DNA of 5,412 bases from Eubacteriales bacterium (GTDB taxonomy: Bacteria > Bacillota > Clostridia > Oscillospirales > CAG-382): NCBI GenBank assembly GCA_028701715.1, contig JAQVQF010000151.1:1-5412 (forward strand), in the 5' to 3' direction. The stretch's first letter is position 1. Each line of letters opens with the position of its first letter. A model generated the notes under the pieces. That model was not told where the DNA came from, did not search any database, and saw only the letters and a list, made by a program, of their open reading frames with translations. A program made the position numbers and the translations under genes. Shown here in pieces: positions 1 to 5,239 of the stretch.

Positions 1-264
1 GTTCACCAGATAGCCGCCGTTTCGGCGGGTATTGTCGGCGAGGAAGCCATGCTTGACCTTTGCTATAGGGAGGATTCCGCGGCGCAGGTCGATATGAATA
101 TCGTCGCGGACGAGACGGGCTCTTTCATTGAAGTGCAGGGCACGGGCGAAGGACGGGCTTTTACACCCGAAGAATTAAAAAAGCTGCTCGCCTTGGGCGA
201 AAAAGGTATTAAGCAAATCATGAAGCTGCAAAATGACGCGCTGAAAAAAGCGGCAAAAGAATAA
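1..264 (+). CDS. rph: Ribonuclease PH, C-terminal part (5' end outside window)
   Basis: RNase PH is a phosphorolytic 3'-to-5' exoribonuclease that trims tRNA 3' ends using inorganic phosphate and acts as a ring hexamer in the cytoplasm. The reading frame is open from base 1 and gives 87 residues before TAA. They match the end of the family: a VSAGIV segment, then LDLCYREDSAAQVDMN, then EVQGTGEGRAF and a C-terminal helix with LLALGEKGIKQIMKLQ. The two aspartates six residues apart in EDSAAQVD correspond to the conserved active-site acids of the family. A full-length protein is about 240 aa, so roughly the last third is present and the true start is upstream of the window; the ATG at 49 is internal. 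In many Firmicutes rph is followed by a gene for an inosine/xanthosine triphosphate pyrophosphatase (rdgB type). Here a terminator and a convergent gene follow instead. Identification is confident. Confidence 0.95.
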   Translation, partial: VHQIAAVSAGIVGEEAMLDLCYREDSAAQVDMNIVADETGSFIEVQGTGEGRAFTPEELKKLLALGEKGIKQIMKLQNDALKKAAKE

Positions 265-297
265 TGTTTATGCTCTTTTAACTCTTTTAAATTTTAA

Positions 298-345
298 CCC
301 CGGAAATGAGTCACGCTCGTTTTCCGGGGTGCTTTTTATGTTTTT
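298..345 (+). terminator. Intrinsic terminator of rph, possibly bidirectional
   Basis: A perfect 9-bp stem (CCCCGGAAA at 298-306 with TTTCCGGGG at 321-329) can be extended by GAG/CTC (308-310 with 316-318) around a short loop. It is followed by TGCTTTTTATGTTTTT, a good U-rich tail for plus-strand transcription. The tail overlaps the stop codon of the convergent phosphatase gene (344-346). On the minus strand the same hairpin is followed only by a mixed TTAAAATTTAAAA stretch, so it could also end the minus-strand operon, but less strongly. Confidence 0.9.
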
Positions 346-916
346 ATGTTATTACGGCTCTTATTCCGTTTTCGATTTTCCAGATATGGTATCCCGCGTC
401 GCCCGTTCCGCAGCTTGTAACGCTCGGAAGCGGCATTTCCAAAAACGATTGATAAAGCATATTGATCATTCCGCCATGGGAAACCACGGCAATTGTTTCA
501 TGCTCTTTTGTATTGCTAAAAATATATGACAGCGCTTTTTCGGCTCTTATACGAAATTCCTTTTGACTTTCCATGCCGTACATCGCCTTGTCGTAAGGAA
601 GGTCGGGATCTTTGGGAAACTTGATTCCAACCTCTTTTTTAGGAAGCCCGGCGATAAGTCCGTTATTGAATTCCATTAAATCATCAAGATACTCAATATC
701 GGAATTTGCGCAGGAATTTAAGATTTCCGCGGTCTGCTTCGCTCTTTTCAGGGTCGACGAATAAATTCTGTCAATTTTATATTCGGCGGAAAGCTTTTCC
801 GACGTACTTTTTACCTGTAATTTACCCAATTCCGTCAGATTAAAATCCGCTCTTCCCTCACAAACGTCAAGCAAATCCGCCTCAGACTGTCCGTGCCGCA
901 TAACAATAAGTGTCAT
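344..916 (-). CDS. Histidine phosphatase family protein (phosphoglycerate-mutase-like), substrate unknown
   Basis: The 190-aa product belongs to the histidine phosphatase superfamily, cytoplasmic enzymes that transfer phosphate through a phosphohistidine. The catalytic motif R7-H8-G9-Q-S is at the N-terminus. IYSSTLKRAKQTA (51-63) is the family's second phosphate-pocket arginine region. E82 in LMEFNNG fits the proton-donor position, and H147 in VVSHGGMIN is the second catalytic histidine, so all key residues are present. The length is typical of the small phosphatase branch (CobC/PhoE-like) rather than of true glycolytic phosphoglycerate mutase, and the substrate cannot be named. The start is set by AGGAG at 925-929, 8 nt upstream. 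It is the last gene of the minus-strand series, 49 nt after the binding-protein gene, and converges with rph. No cobalamin genes lie nearby, so an alpha-ribazole phosphatase call is not supported. Confidence 0.88.
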   Translation of the reverse strand: MTLIVMRHGQSEADLLDVCEGRADFNLTELGKLQVKSTSEKLSAEYKIDRIYSSTLKRAKQTAEILNSCANSDIEYLDDLMEFNNGLIAGLPKKEVGIKFPKDPDLPYDKAMYGMESQKEFRIRAEKALSYIFSNTKEHETIAVVSHGGMINMLYQSFLEMPLPSVTSCGTGDAGYHIWKIENGIRAVIT

Positions 917-965
917 TTCACTAGCTCCTAATAAAGCCTTGATACATCAAACAATATACTATATA

Positions 966-1838
966 TCAGTCGTATTTAATGGCGCCCGATTTCAAATTCC
1001 ACATAATTTGAAGCCCTTCAAATTCATCGTTCGCTTCCATTTCGCCTAAAGCAATGTTTATTCGTTGAATAAGCATATCCGAGCCTTTAGCGGCTGCTAT
1101 CGCATAGGACTGACCGACGGCGGTCATATCAAAATAATCTTCTTTATTCTTCACGTAATCCGTAAACCGTAAATTGTCCGTAACCAAACAATCGCATCCG
1201 AATTCCGTCAAATTTTCGGACGGTGTAATGTCGGTGCGGAGAGATACGATATATGCGTTAAACATTTCCTGATCTATCTTTACACAGTTTACGGTAATAT
1301 CAAGCCCGCTTTCTCTTATAAAAGTTTTTACCAGAGAGTCGGTATTCATACCCTCGACGGTTCCTATATTTTTACCGTTCATAGCGTTTAGCGATTTGAT
1401 TTTTTCCTCGGTCAAGCTGACAAGCCCGAGCGACGGGGTGAGATACGGCGTGGATAAGGCGACCCTTTTACCGTTGAGCTCGTTTGCCGTAAACCCCGCG
1501 ATTATTAAATCGACTTTGTCGTTTTCAAGGTAATTCACCCTGTTTTCAGGCTCGACGATAACAAAAACCAATTTTTTCTTTGCCTCGTCATATGTGCAAC
1601 CGAATATTTTCTGCGTTATGATAAAGGCTATGTCTATCTCATACCCTTCGTATTTCTGCGAATTTTCATTATATTCACACAGCCCGGGAAGAGACGGAAT
1701 AATCCCGACACGCAATTTATCGGATTTAATTATATCCGAAAGGCTTTTTGAATTGTCGGTTTTACCGCAGGATAAAAAGCAAAACGATAAAAGCACCGTC
1801 AGTATTATTAAAATAAATGCTAATATTTTTTTCTTCAT
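966..1838 (-). CDS. Family-3 extracellular solute-binding lipoprotein (amino-acid ABC transporter type), orphan
   Basis: The 290-aa product resembles substrate-binding proteins of polar amino-acid ABC transporters (SBP family 3). Residues 1-23 form a Lys-rich then hydrophobic signal peptide ending in FLS-C24-GK, an acceptable lipobox, so it is probably a lipoprotein anchored outside the membrane. The mature part follows the family pattern: LSDIIKSDKLRVGI (33-46), EGYEIDIA (64-71), DLIIAGFTANELNGKR (110-125), STPY (129-132), IGTVEGMNTDSLV (158-170) and CLVTDNL (217-223). When GFTANELNGKRVALS is aligned without gaps to the usual G-x-T-x-T-x-E-R pattern, Asn122 falls where the ligand-carboxylate arginine normally sits; Arg125 is three residues later. 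No permease or ATPase gene is beside it. The start lies 5 nt after the UPF0210 stop with only a weak GAGAAAT-type ribosome site, which suggests translational coupling. Ligand unknown. Confidence 0.87.
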   Translation of the reverse strand: MKKKILAFILIILTVLLSFCFLSCGKTDNSKSLSDIIKSDKLRVGIIPSLPGLCEYNENSQKYEGYEIDIAFIITQKIFGCTYDEAKKKLVFVIVEPENRVNYLENDKVDLIIAGFTANELNGKRVALSTPYLTPSLGLVSLTEEKIKSLNAMNGKNIGTVEGMNTDSLVKTFIRESGLDITVNCVKIDQEMFNAYIVSLRTDITPSENLTEFGCDCLVTDNLRFTDYVKNKEDYFDMTAVGQSYAIAAAKGSDMLIQRINIALGEMEANDEFEGLQIMWNLKSGAIKYD

Positions 1839-1843
1839 ATTAC

Positions 1844-3202
1844 TTAATTTCTCAAGCTTTGCAGCGGAGCGGGAATGCGTCCGCCGCGATGTATGAACTC
1901 TGCGCTCGATTGGGGATGCACGGCGATTACGGGAGCGGTGCCGAGCAGCCCGCCGAATTCCACGGTGTCCCCGACCTTTTTGCCGATGGCGGGTATTATT
2001 CTCACCGCAGTGGTTTTATTGTTGACAACTCCTATGGCCGCCTCGTCCGCGATAATCGCGGCTATGGTTTCCGCGGGCGTGTCGCCCGGAACCGCTATCA
2101 TATCCAGCCCCACCGAGCATACGCAGGTCATCGCCTCAAGCTTGTCCAAGGCGAGAACACCCGCTTTGGCGGCGGCGATCATACCCTCGTCCTCCGAAAC
2201 GGGTATAAAGGCGCCGGAAAGGCCTCCGACATGGGAGGACGCCATTATGCCGCCCTTTTTGACTGCGTCGTTGAGCAGAGCCAGAGCCGCCGTAGTACCA
2301 TGTGTACCGCAGATTTCCAGCCCCATTTCCTCAAGGATTCGCGCCACGCTGTCCCCCACCGCGGGAGTCGGCGCAAGCGACAGATCGACTATGCCGAACT
2401 GCACACCAAGACGTTCCGACGCTTCCTTGGCGACTATCTGACCCATTCGGGTTATTTGAAATGCCGTTTTCTTGATCGTATCGGCGACAACGTCAAACGA
2501 TTCGCCCTTGACCGATTGCAGCGCGTGATATACCACTCCCGGACCGGACACGCCAACGTTTATGACGCATTCGGGTTCGCCCACTCCGTGGAACGCTCCC
2601 GCCATAAAAGGATTATCCTCAACGGCGTTGGCGAATACCACGAATTTTGCGCAGCCCGAACAGCCCTTATCCTTGGATAAAAGCGCTATATTTTTAATTG
2701 TATATCCCATTTCGGCGACCGCGTCCATATCGATACCGGCGCGGGTGGACGCCACGTTCACACAGCCGCAGACTATATCGGTAACCGACAACGCTTCCGG
2801 AAGCGAAGCTATCAGCTTTCTGTCGCCGACGGTATAGCCCTTCTGAACAAGAGCGGAATACCCGCCTATAAAATCGACACCGCAGGTCTTTGCCGCTTTA
2901 TCCATCGCTGTTGCGAACCGAACATAGTCGTCGGTTTCGCTCGCTTCCGCGACAAGAGATATCGGAGTGACCGAAATGCGTTTGTTTACAATGGGGATTC
3001 CGTATTCTCTTTCGATACATTCTGCTGTTTTTACAAGATTTTCCGCTTTACGCGTTATCTTGTCATATATGCGAGCACAGCTTTTTTCCGCGTCGGAATG
3101 CGCGCAGTCGCGCAGCGAAATGCCCATCGTAACCGTGCGAATATCGAGATGCTGACGGTCTATCATCTGAATGGTTTCTATAATATTGCCGATATTTATC
3201 AT
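1844..3202 (-). CDS. UPF0210 / DUF711 family protein ('PFL family protein')
   Basis: The 452-aa product is a full-length member of UPF0210 (DUF711), a family of unknown biochemical activity with a reported structural relationship to the pyruvate formate-lyase-like fold. Diagnostic stretches are DIRTVTMGISLRDC (20-33), NKRISVTPISLVAE (73-86), VNVASTRAGIDMDAV (148-162), VFANAVEDNPFMAGAFHGVG (189-208), VINVGVSGPGVV (213-224), GTHGTTAALALLNDAVKKGG (299-318), SSHVGGLSGAFIPVSED (322-338) and the C-terminus GRIPAPLQSLRN. I see no RVxG glycyl-radical loop near the C-terminus, so radical chemistry should not be assumed from the name. Cysteines cluster at C145/C147, C181/C184 and C360/C362. The gene starts 14 nt after the ACT-domain gene, with GGGGT about 7 nt before ATG. 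The adjacent UPF0237-UPF0210 order is the usual arrangement for these families and implies a shared function, perhaps ACT-mediated ligand sensing. Confidence 0.95.
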   Translation of the reverse strand: MINIGNIIETIQMIDRQHLDIRTVTMGISLRDCAHSDAEKSCARIYDKITRKAENLVKTAECIEREYGIPIVNKRISVTPISLVAEASETDDYVRFATAMDKAAKTCGVDFIGGYSALVQKGYTVGDRKLIASLPEALSVTDIVCGCVNVASTRAGIDMDAVAEMGYTIKNIALLSKDKGCSGCAKFVVFANAVEDNPFMAGAFHGVGEPECVINVGVSGPGVVYHALQSVKGESFDVVADTIKKTAFQITRMGQIVAKEASERLGVQFGIVDLSLAPTPAVGDSVARILEEMGLEICGTHGTTAALALLNDAVKKGGIMASSHVGGLSGAFIPVSEDEGMIAAAKAGVLALDKLEAMTCVCSVGLDMIAVPGDTPAETIAAIIADEAAIGVVNNKTTAVRIIPAIGKKVGDTVEFGGLLGTAPVIAVHPQSSAEFIHRGGRIPAPLQSLRN

Positions 3203-3216
3203 CGCCGATACCCCGG

Positions 3217-3486
3217 TCAGACGGTGTGCATCGCATCGAAAATATCCGTGCGCTGCAGCCTTATATTAAGCCCTCTGCCATCGCCGTACTGCTTGAGCAG
3301 GGACGATACCGTTTCCATATCCTTGCCGCTTGTGGAAATATCCACTATCATCATCATTGTAAAACAATCCTGCATGACTGTCTGACTTATGTCGAGAATA
3401 TTTACGTCAAGCTCCGCGAGCTTGGTGCATACCCCGCCGATAATGCCTATTTGGTCATGTCCTATCACCGTAACGAGTGCTTTCAT
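3217..3486 (-). CDS. ACT domain-containing protein, UPF0237 family
   Basis: The 89-aa protein is essentially a single ACT domain, a small ligand-binding regulatory fold that often binds amino acids between paired domains. The N-terminal strand and loop KALVTVIGHDQIGIIGGV (2-19) carry the glycine-rich turn. The helix CTKLAELDVNI and the strands DISQTVMQD and CFTMMMIVDIS follow, and a second helix (about 56-68) leads to LNIRLQRTDIFDAMHTV, the characteristic end of UPF0237. Length and end match stand-alone family members. The start is fixed by AAAGGA at 3494-3499, 7 nt upstream. It sits 15 nt after the oadG-type gene and 14 nt before UPF0210, its usual partner. By analogy with other ACT proteins it may be the ligand-sensing partner of UPF0210; the ligand is not known from the sequence. 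Confidence 0.94.
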   Translation of the reverse strand: MKALVTVIGHDQIGIIGGVCTKLAELDVNILDISQTVMQDCFTMMMIVDISTSGKDMETVSSLLKQYGDGRGLNIRLQRTDIFDAMHTV

Positions 3487-3501
3487 ATTCGTATCCTTTG
3501 A

Positions 3502-3651
3502 TTATTTTTTCTTTTCTGTCAATTTATTTAAAATAACGGTAACGCCGATAATGACGCAAACCACCGCGAAAATACCGACTATTCCGAACACAAGCTTATC
3601 CCATATTTCCAAAAAATATTCGGGATGAAAAGCGATGCTGCCCATTAACAT
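3502..3651 (-). CDS. oadG: OadG-like small membrane subunit (gamma subunit of Na+-pumping decarboxylase), short form
   Basis: A short minus-strand frame between the oadB-type gene and the ACT gene encodes 49 residues: a short N-terminal segment (MLMGSIAFHPEYFLEIWDKL), one membrane helix (about 20-41, VFGIVGIFAVVCVIIGVTVI) and a basic tail (LNKLTEKKK). The single N-terminal helix with a G-x-x-G-I-F pattern followed by LNK resembles OadG, the gamma subunit that anchors and assembles the alpha and beta subunits of Na+-translocating decarboxylases. Position directly after oadB strongly supports this. Ordinary OadG proteins run to about 80 aa or more with a hydrophilic C-terminal region; that part is absent here. 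Three in-frame ATGs exist (3660, 3651, 3645). AAAGGA abuts the first and is 9 nt from the second, so 3651 is preferred. The symbol reflects family and position; the substrate of the complex is unknown. Confidence 0.8.
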   Translation of the reverse strand: MLMGSIAFHPEYFLEIWDKLVFGIVGIFAVVCVIIGVTVILNKLTEKKK

Positions 3652-3660
3652 AAATATCAT

Positions 3661-3666
3661 TCCTTT
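3661..3666 (-). promoter_or_regulatory. Ribosome-binding site deciding the oadG start
   Basis: AAAGGA directly touches the first possible ATG (3658-3660), leaving no spacer, but lies 9 nt before the in-frame ATG at 3649-3651. Normal spacing therefore favours the second ATG, removing three residues (MIF) from the longest frame. Confidence 0.75.
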
Positions 3667-3680
3667 ATATAGAATTAAAT

Positions 3681-4808
3681 TTAACTGAAGAAGGCTAAGA
3701 TAAGCCCGCCGGCTACCACCGAGCAGATCTGCCCCGAAACATTGACGCCTATAGCATGCATCAAAAGAAAATTCTGATTGTCTTCCTTAAGCCCCATCTT
3801 ATGCACGACCCGCGCCGACATGGGGAAGGCGGAAATACCGCATGCGCCTATCATGGGATTAATTTTATTCTTTGAAAAAAGGTTCAGGAACTTGGCGAAC
3901 AGAACGCCGCCCACGGTATCGAAAATAAACGCCACCAGTCCGAGCCCGAGTATAAGCAGCGTTCCGCCGGAAAGGAACTTGTCCGCGGTCATTCTGGTTG
4001 CGATGGCAATGCCGAGGAATATGGTGACAAGGTTGGCGAGCACCTTCTGCGCCGTGTCGGAAAGCGAGTCGAGAACCCCGCATTCCCTGATTAAATTGCC
4101 GAACATCAAAAAGCCGACAAGCGATACGGATTTCGGGGATACAAGTCCCGTAATTACGGTAATGCATATCGGAAACAATATCTTTGTTGTTTTCGAAACC
4201 TCTTTCTGCACATAGGGCATTCTAATAAGACGCTCTTTTTTAGAGGTGAGCGCTTTTATTACGGGAGGCTGGATTATAGGCACTAGCGCCATATATGAAT
4301 AGGCGGCGACCATTATCGCGCCGGTATAATTGGATTTGAGTATGTTGGAAACCACTATAGCCGTCGGTCCGTCCGCGGCGCCTATGGTTGCTATCGATGC
4401 CGCGTCCTTAATTTCAAAGAAAAGGGACGCCATACCGAGAGTAAAGAATATGCCGAACTGCGCCGCCGCGCCGAAAAGCATAAGCTTTGGGTTGGACAGC
4501 AACGGAGCGAAATCTATCATCGCGCCGATACCGATAAATAAAATAAGTGGGAAAAGCTCGTTGGCGATACCCGCGTTATAAAGAGTGTCGAGCGCTCCTT
4601 CCACATCGCCCTGCGTAATTGCTCCGGTCAGGGGAAGGTTCACCAGGATAGCTCCGAAACCCATGGGTAAAAGCAAAGACGGCTCCATGCCCTTTTTAAC
4701 GGCAAGATAAATAAGCACTCCTCCGATAATCCACATGATGAGCATCTTACCCCAGTCCTGCCATTCCATCCCAAGAAACTGAGGTAGATATTCTGACAAA
4801 AAACCCAT
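3681..4808 (-). CDS. oadB: Sodium ion-translocating decarboxylase subunit beta (OadB/GcdB/MmdB family)
   Basis: The 375-aa polytopic membrane protein is the Na+-translocating beta subunit type of oxaloacetate, glutaconyl-CoA or methylmalonyl-CoA decarboxylases, which couples decarboxylation of carboxybiotin to Na+ export. Family stretches include LFPLILFIGIGAMIDFAPLL (85-104), IGAADGPTAIVV (142-153) and NPMIGACGISAFPMSARV (317-334). The residues implicated in Na+ or proton transfer in the Klebsiella OadB (D203, Y229, N373, G377, S382, R389) have counterparts with the same spacing here: D146, Y172, N317, G321, S326 and R333. Pumping competence is therefore likely. The length is normal for the family. 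AAAGGA at 4818-4823, 9 nt upstream, sets the start. It is the first gene of the minus-strand series, 29 nt before the oadG-type gene. No alpha subunit or biotin carrier gene is in the window, so the carboxylated substrate cannot be assigned and the symbol is a family label only. Confidence 0.95.
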   Translation of the reverse strand: MGFLSEYLPQFLGMEWQDWGKMLIMWIIGGVLIYLAVKKGMEPSLLLPMGFGAILVNLPLTGAITQGDVEGALDTLYNAGIANELFPLILFIGIGAMIDFAPLLSNPKLMLFGAAAQFGIFFTLGMASLFFEIKDAASIATIGAADGPTAIVVSNILKSNYTGAIMVAAYSYMALVPIIQPPVIKALTSKKERLIRMPYVQKEVSKTTKILFPICITVITGLVSPKSVSLVGFLMFGNLIRECGVLDSLSDTAQKVLANLVTIFLGIAIATRMTADKFLSGGTLLILGLGLVAFIFDTVGGVLFAKFLNLFSKNKINPMIGACGISAFPMSARVVHKMGLKEDNQNFLLMHAIGVNVSGQICSVVAGGLILAFFS

Positions 4809-4867
4809 ATTAATGTATCCTTTCGAGCATTTTTCCGTTATAATATATCCTCAATTTTGCTCAGTAT

Positions 4868-4896
4868 AATATAACATTTTATAGAAAAAAATGCAA
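4868..4896 (-). promoter_or_regulatory. Predicted sigma-A-type promoter of the oadB operon
   Basis: On the minus strand, TTGCAT (4891-4896) and TATATT (4868-4873) are separated by exactly 17 nt, so transcription would begin at about 4861 and give a leader of roughly 50 nt before the oadB ATG. The surroundings are strongly AT-rich. A second -10-like run (TATTATAAC) lies closer to the gene but lacks a clear -35. Confidence 0.65.
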
Positions 4897-4911
4897 TATG
4901 ATAACTGTCAT

Positions 4912-4926
4912 TTAACATATTGTTAA
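4912..4926. promoter_or_regulatory. Inverted repeat upstream of the oadB promoter, possible operator
   Basis: TTAACATATTGTTAA is a perfect 6-bp inverted repeat (TTAACA / TGTTAA) around a 3-nt centre. It ends about 15 bp upstream of the proposed -35 of the oadB promoter, a common location for an activator or repressor site. A further TGTTAA half-site occurs at 4951-4956. AT-rich DNA produces such repeats by chance, so this is a candidate only. Confidence 0.35.
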
Positions 4927-4986
4927 CGAATAAACCGAAATGTTTATTAATGTTAATACAACCGGTTAATTTAATTTTACACAATA

Positions 4987-5056
4987 AAATCCGCCGTACC
5001 GTGACCGATGAATTTCCCGCGGATATTCGCGCCGACCTACGTACCGGAGCGGATTT
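4987..5056. repeat. Palindromic block with imperfect inverted ends, possible dispersed repeat element
   Basis: AAATCCGC (4987-4994) is exactly inverted as GCGGATTT (5049-5056). Beyond that, the left end read in reverse (GTACGGCGGATTT) matches the right end (GTACCGGAGCGGATTT) apart from a small insertion. CGTACCG is also directly repeated at 4995-5001 and 5040-5046. The block is clearly GC-richer than the AT-rich DNA on its left, and a small hairpin (GCACG-CTCT-CGTGC, 5069-5082) follows on its right. Compact size, inverted ends, composition shift and intergenic position fit a REP- or MITE-like element. Copy number cannot be judged from one window. Confidence 0.45.
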
Positions 5057-5122
5057 GTAAATTTGTTGGCACGCTCTCGTGCTTCGTTGCTGCCATATAA
5101 TCTTCGTTTTTTGATTAATACA

Positions 5123-5154
5123 ACAAAAAATGCTTTTCGCATACGGCGAAAAGC
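5123..5154 (-). terminator. Second minus-strand intrinsic terminator downstream of the tRNA
   Basis: GCTTTTCGC (5132-5140) and GCGAAAAGC (5146-5154) form a perfect 9-bp stem with a 5-nt loop. Read on the minus strand the hairpin is followed by A and then TTTTTTGTTG, a clean U-tract. It would stop minus-strand transcription from the tRNA side before it enters the oadB promoter region. Confidence 0.8.
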
Positions 5155-5157
5155 TGC

Positions 5158-5196
5158 CTTACCTATTATTACTGCTTATTGCAAGGGTTAGGTAAG
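5158..5196. other. Hairpin between the two terminators
   Basis: CTTACCTA (5158-5165) pairs with TAGGTAAG (5189-5196), an 8-bp stem with a 23-nt loop. No U-tract follows on either strand, so it is not a terminator by itself. Its role is unknown; it may be part of a structured transcript tail or another repeat. Confidence 0.4.
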
Positions 5197-5199
5197 AGT

Positions 5200-5239
5200 G
5201 AAGAAATAAAATTCCGAAGACGCAGGTCTTCGGAATTTT
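5200..5239 (-). terminator. Intrinsic terminator of tRNA-Val
   Basis: A perfect 14-bp stem (5208-5221 with 5226-5239) encloses a 4-nt loop. On the minus strand it begins with the final A of the tRNA's CCA end and continues into ATTTTATTTCTT after the stem. The stem contains the 3' U-run, so it is very stable and lies as close to the mature tRNA end as possible. Confidence 0.88.

Larger units (their letters stand above)
4809..5238. other. Intergenic region without a protein gene
   Basis: This 430-bp stretch between oadB and the tRNA gene has no credible coding sequence on either strand. From left to right it holds the oadB leader and promoter (to about 4896), an AT-rich zone with an inverted repeat at 4912-4926, a GC-richer block at 4986-5096 with imperfect inverted ends, and three consecutive hairpins at 5132-5239. 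These are listed separately. Confidence 0.85.

Noticed and set aside
917..965. Possible internal promoter between the binding-protein and phosphatase genes
   Set aside because: The gap has AT-rich -10-like strings (TATATT) but no paired -35 at proper spacing, so the phosphatase is left in the operon.
1875..2441. Second plus-strand frame (188 codons) antisense to UPF0210
   Set aside because: Ser/Ala/Pro-rich product typical of the antisense of a coding strand; no family features.
1817..2680. Long plus-strand open frame (287 codons) opposite the UPF0210 gene
   Set aside because: It lies almost wholly antisense to a well-conserved family protein, has low-complexity, arginine/histidine-rich composition, and shows no recognisable domain. 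It is a shadow frame.
1844..3202. Calling the UPF0210 protein a glycyl-radical formate-lyase-type enzyme
   Set aside because: No RVxG-type glycyl-radical motif is visible near the C-terminus and no radical-SAM activase is in the window.
3865..4167. Minus-strand 100-codon frame inside oadB
   Set aside because: It is an out-of-frame reading within a gene whose conserved residues are all in the main frame.
3681..4808. Specific assignment as oxaloacetate decarboxylase beta subunit
   Set aside because: OadB, GcdB and MmdB cannot be told apart from the beta subunit alone, and the substrate-defining alpha subunit is absent; only the family call is kept.
5037..5096. Small minus-strand frame of 19 codons in the palindromic block, and a GTG-started 19-codon frame on the plus strand at 5001-5060
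   Set aside because: Both are very short, lack a convincing ribosome site and lie within the suspected repeat; chance frames are the simpler explanation.
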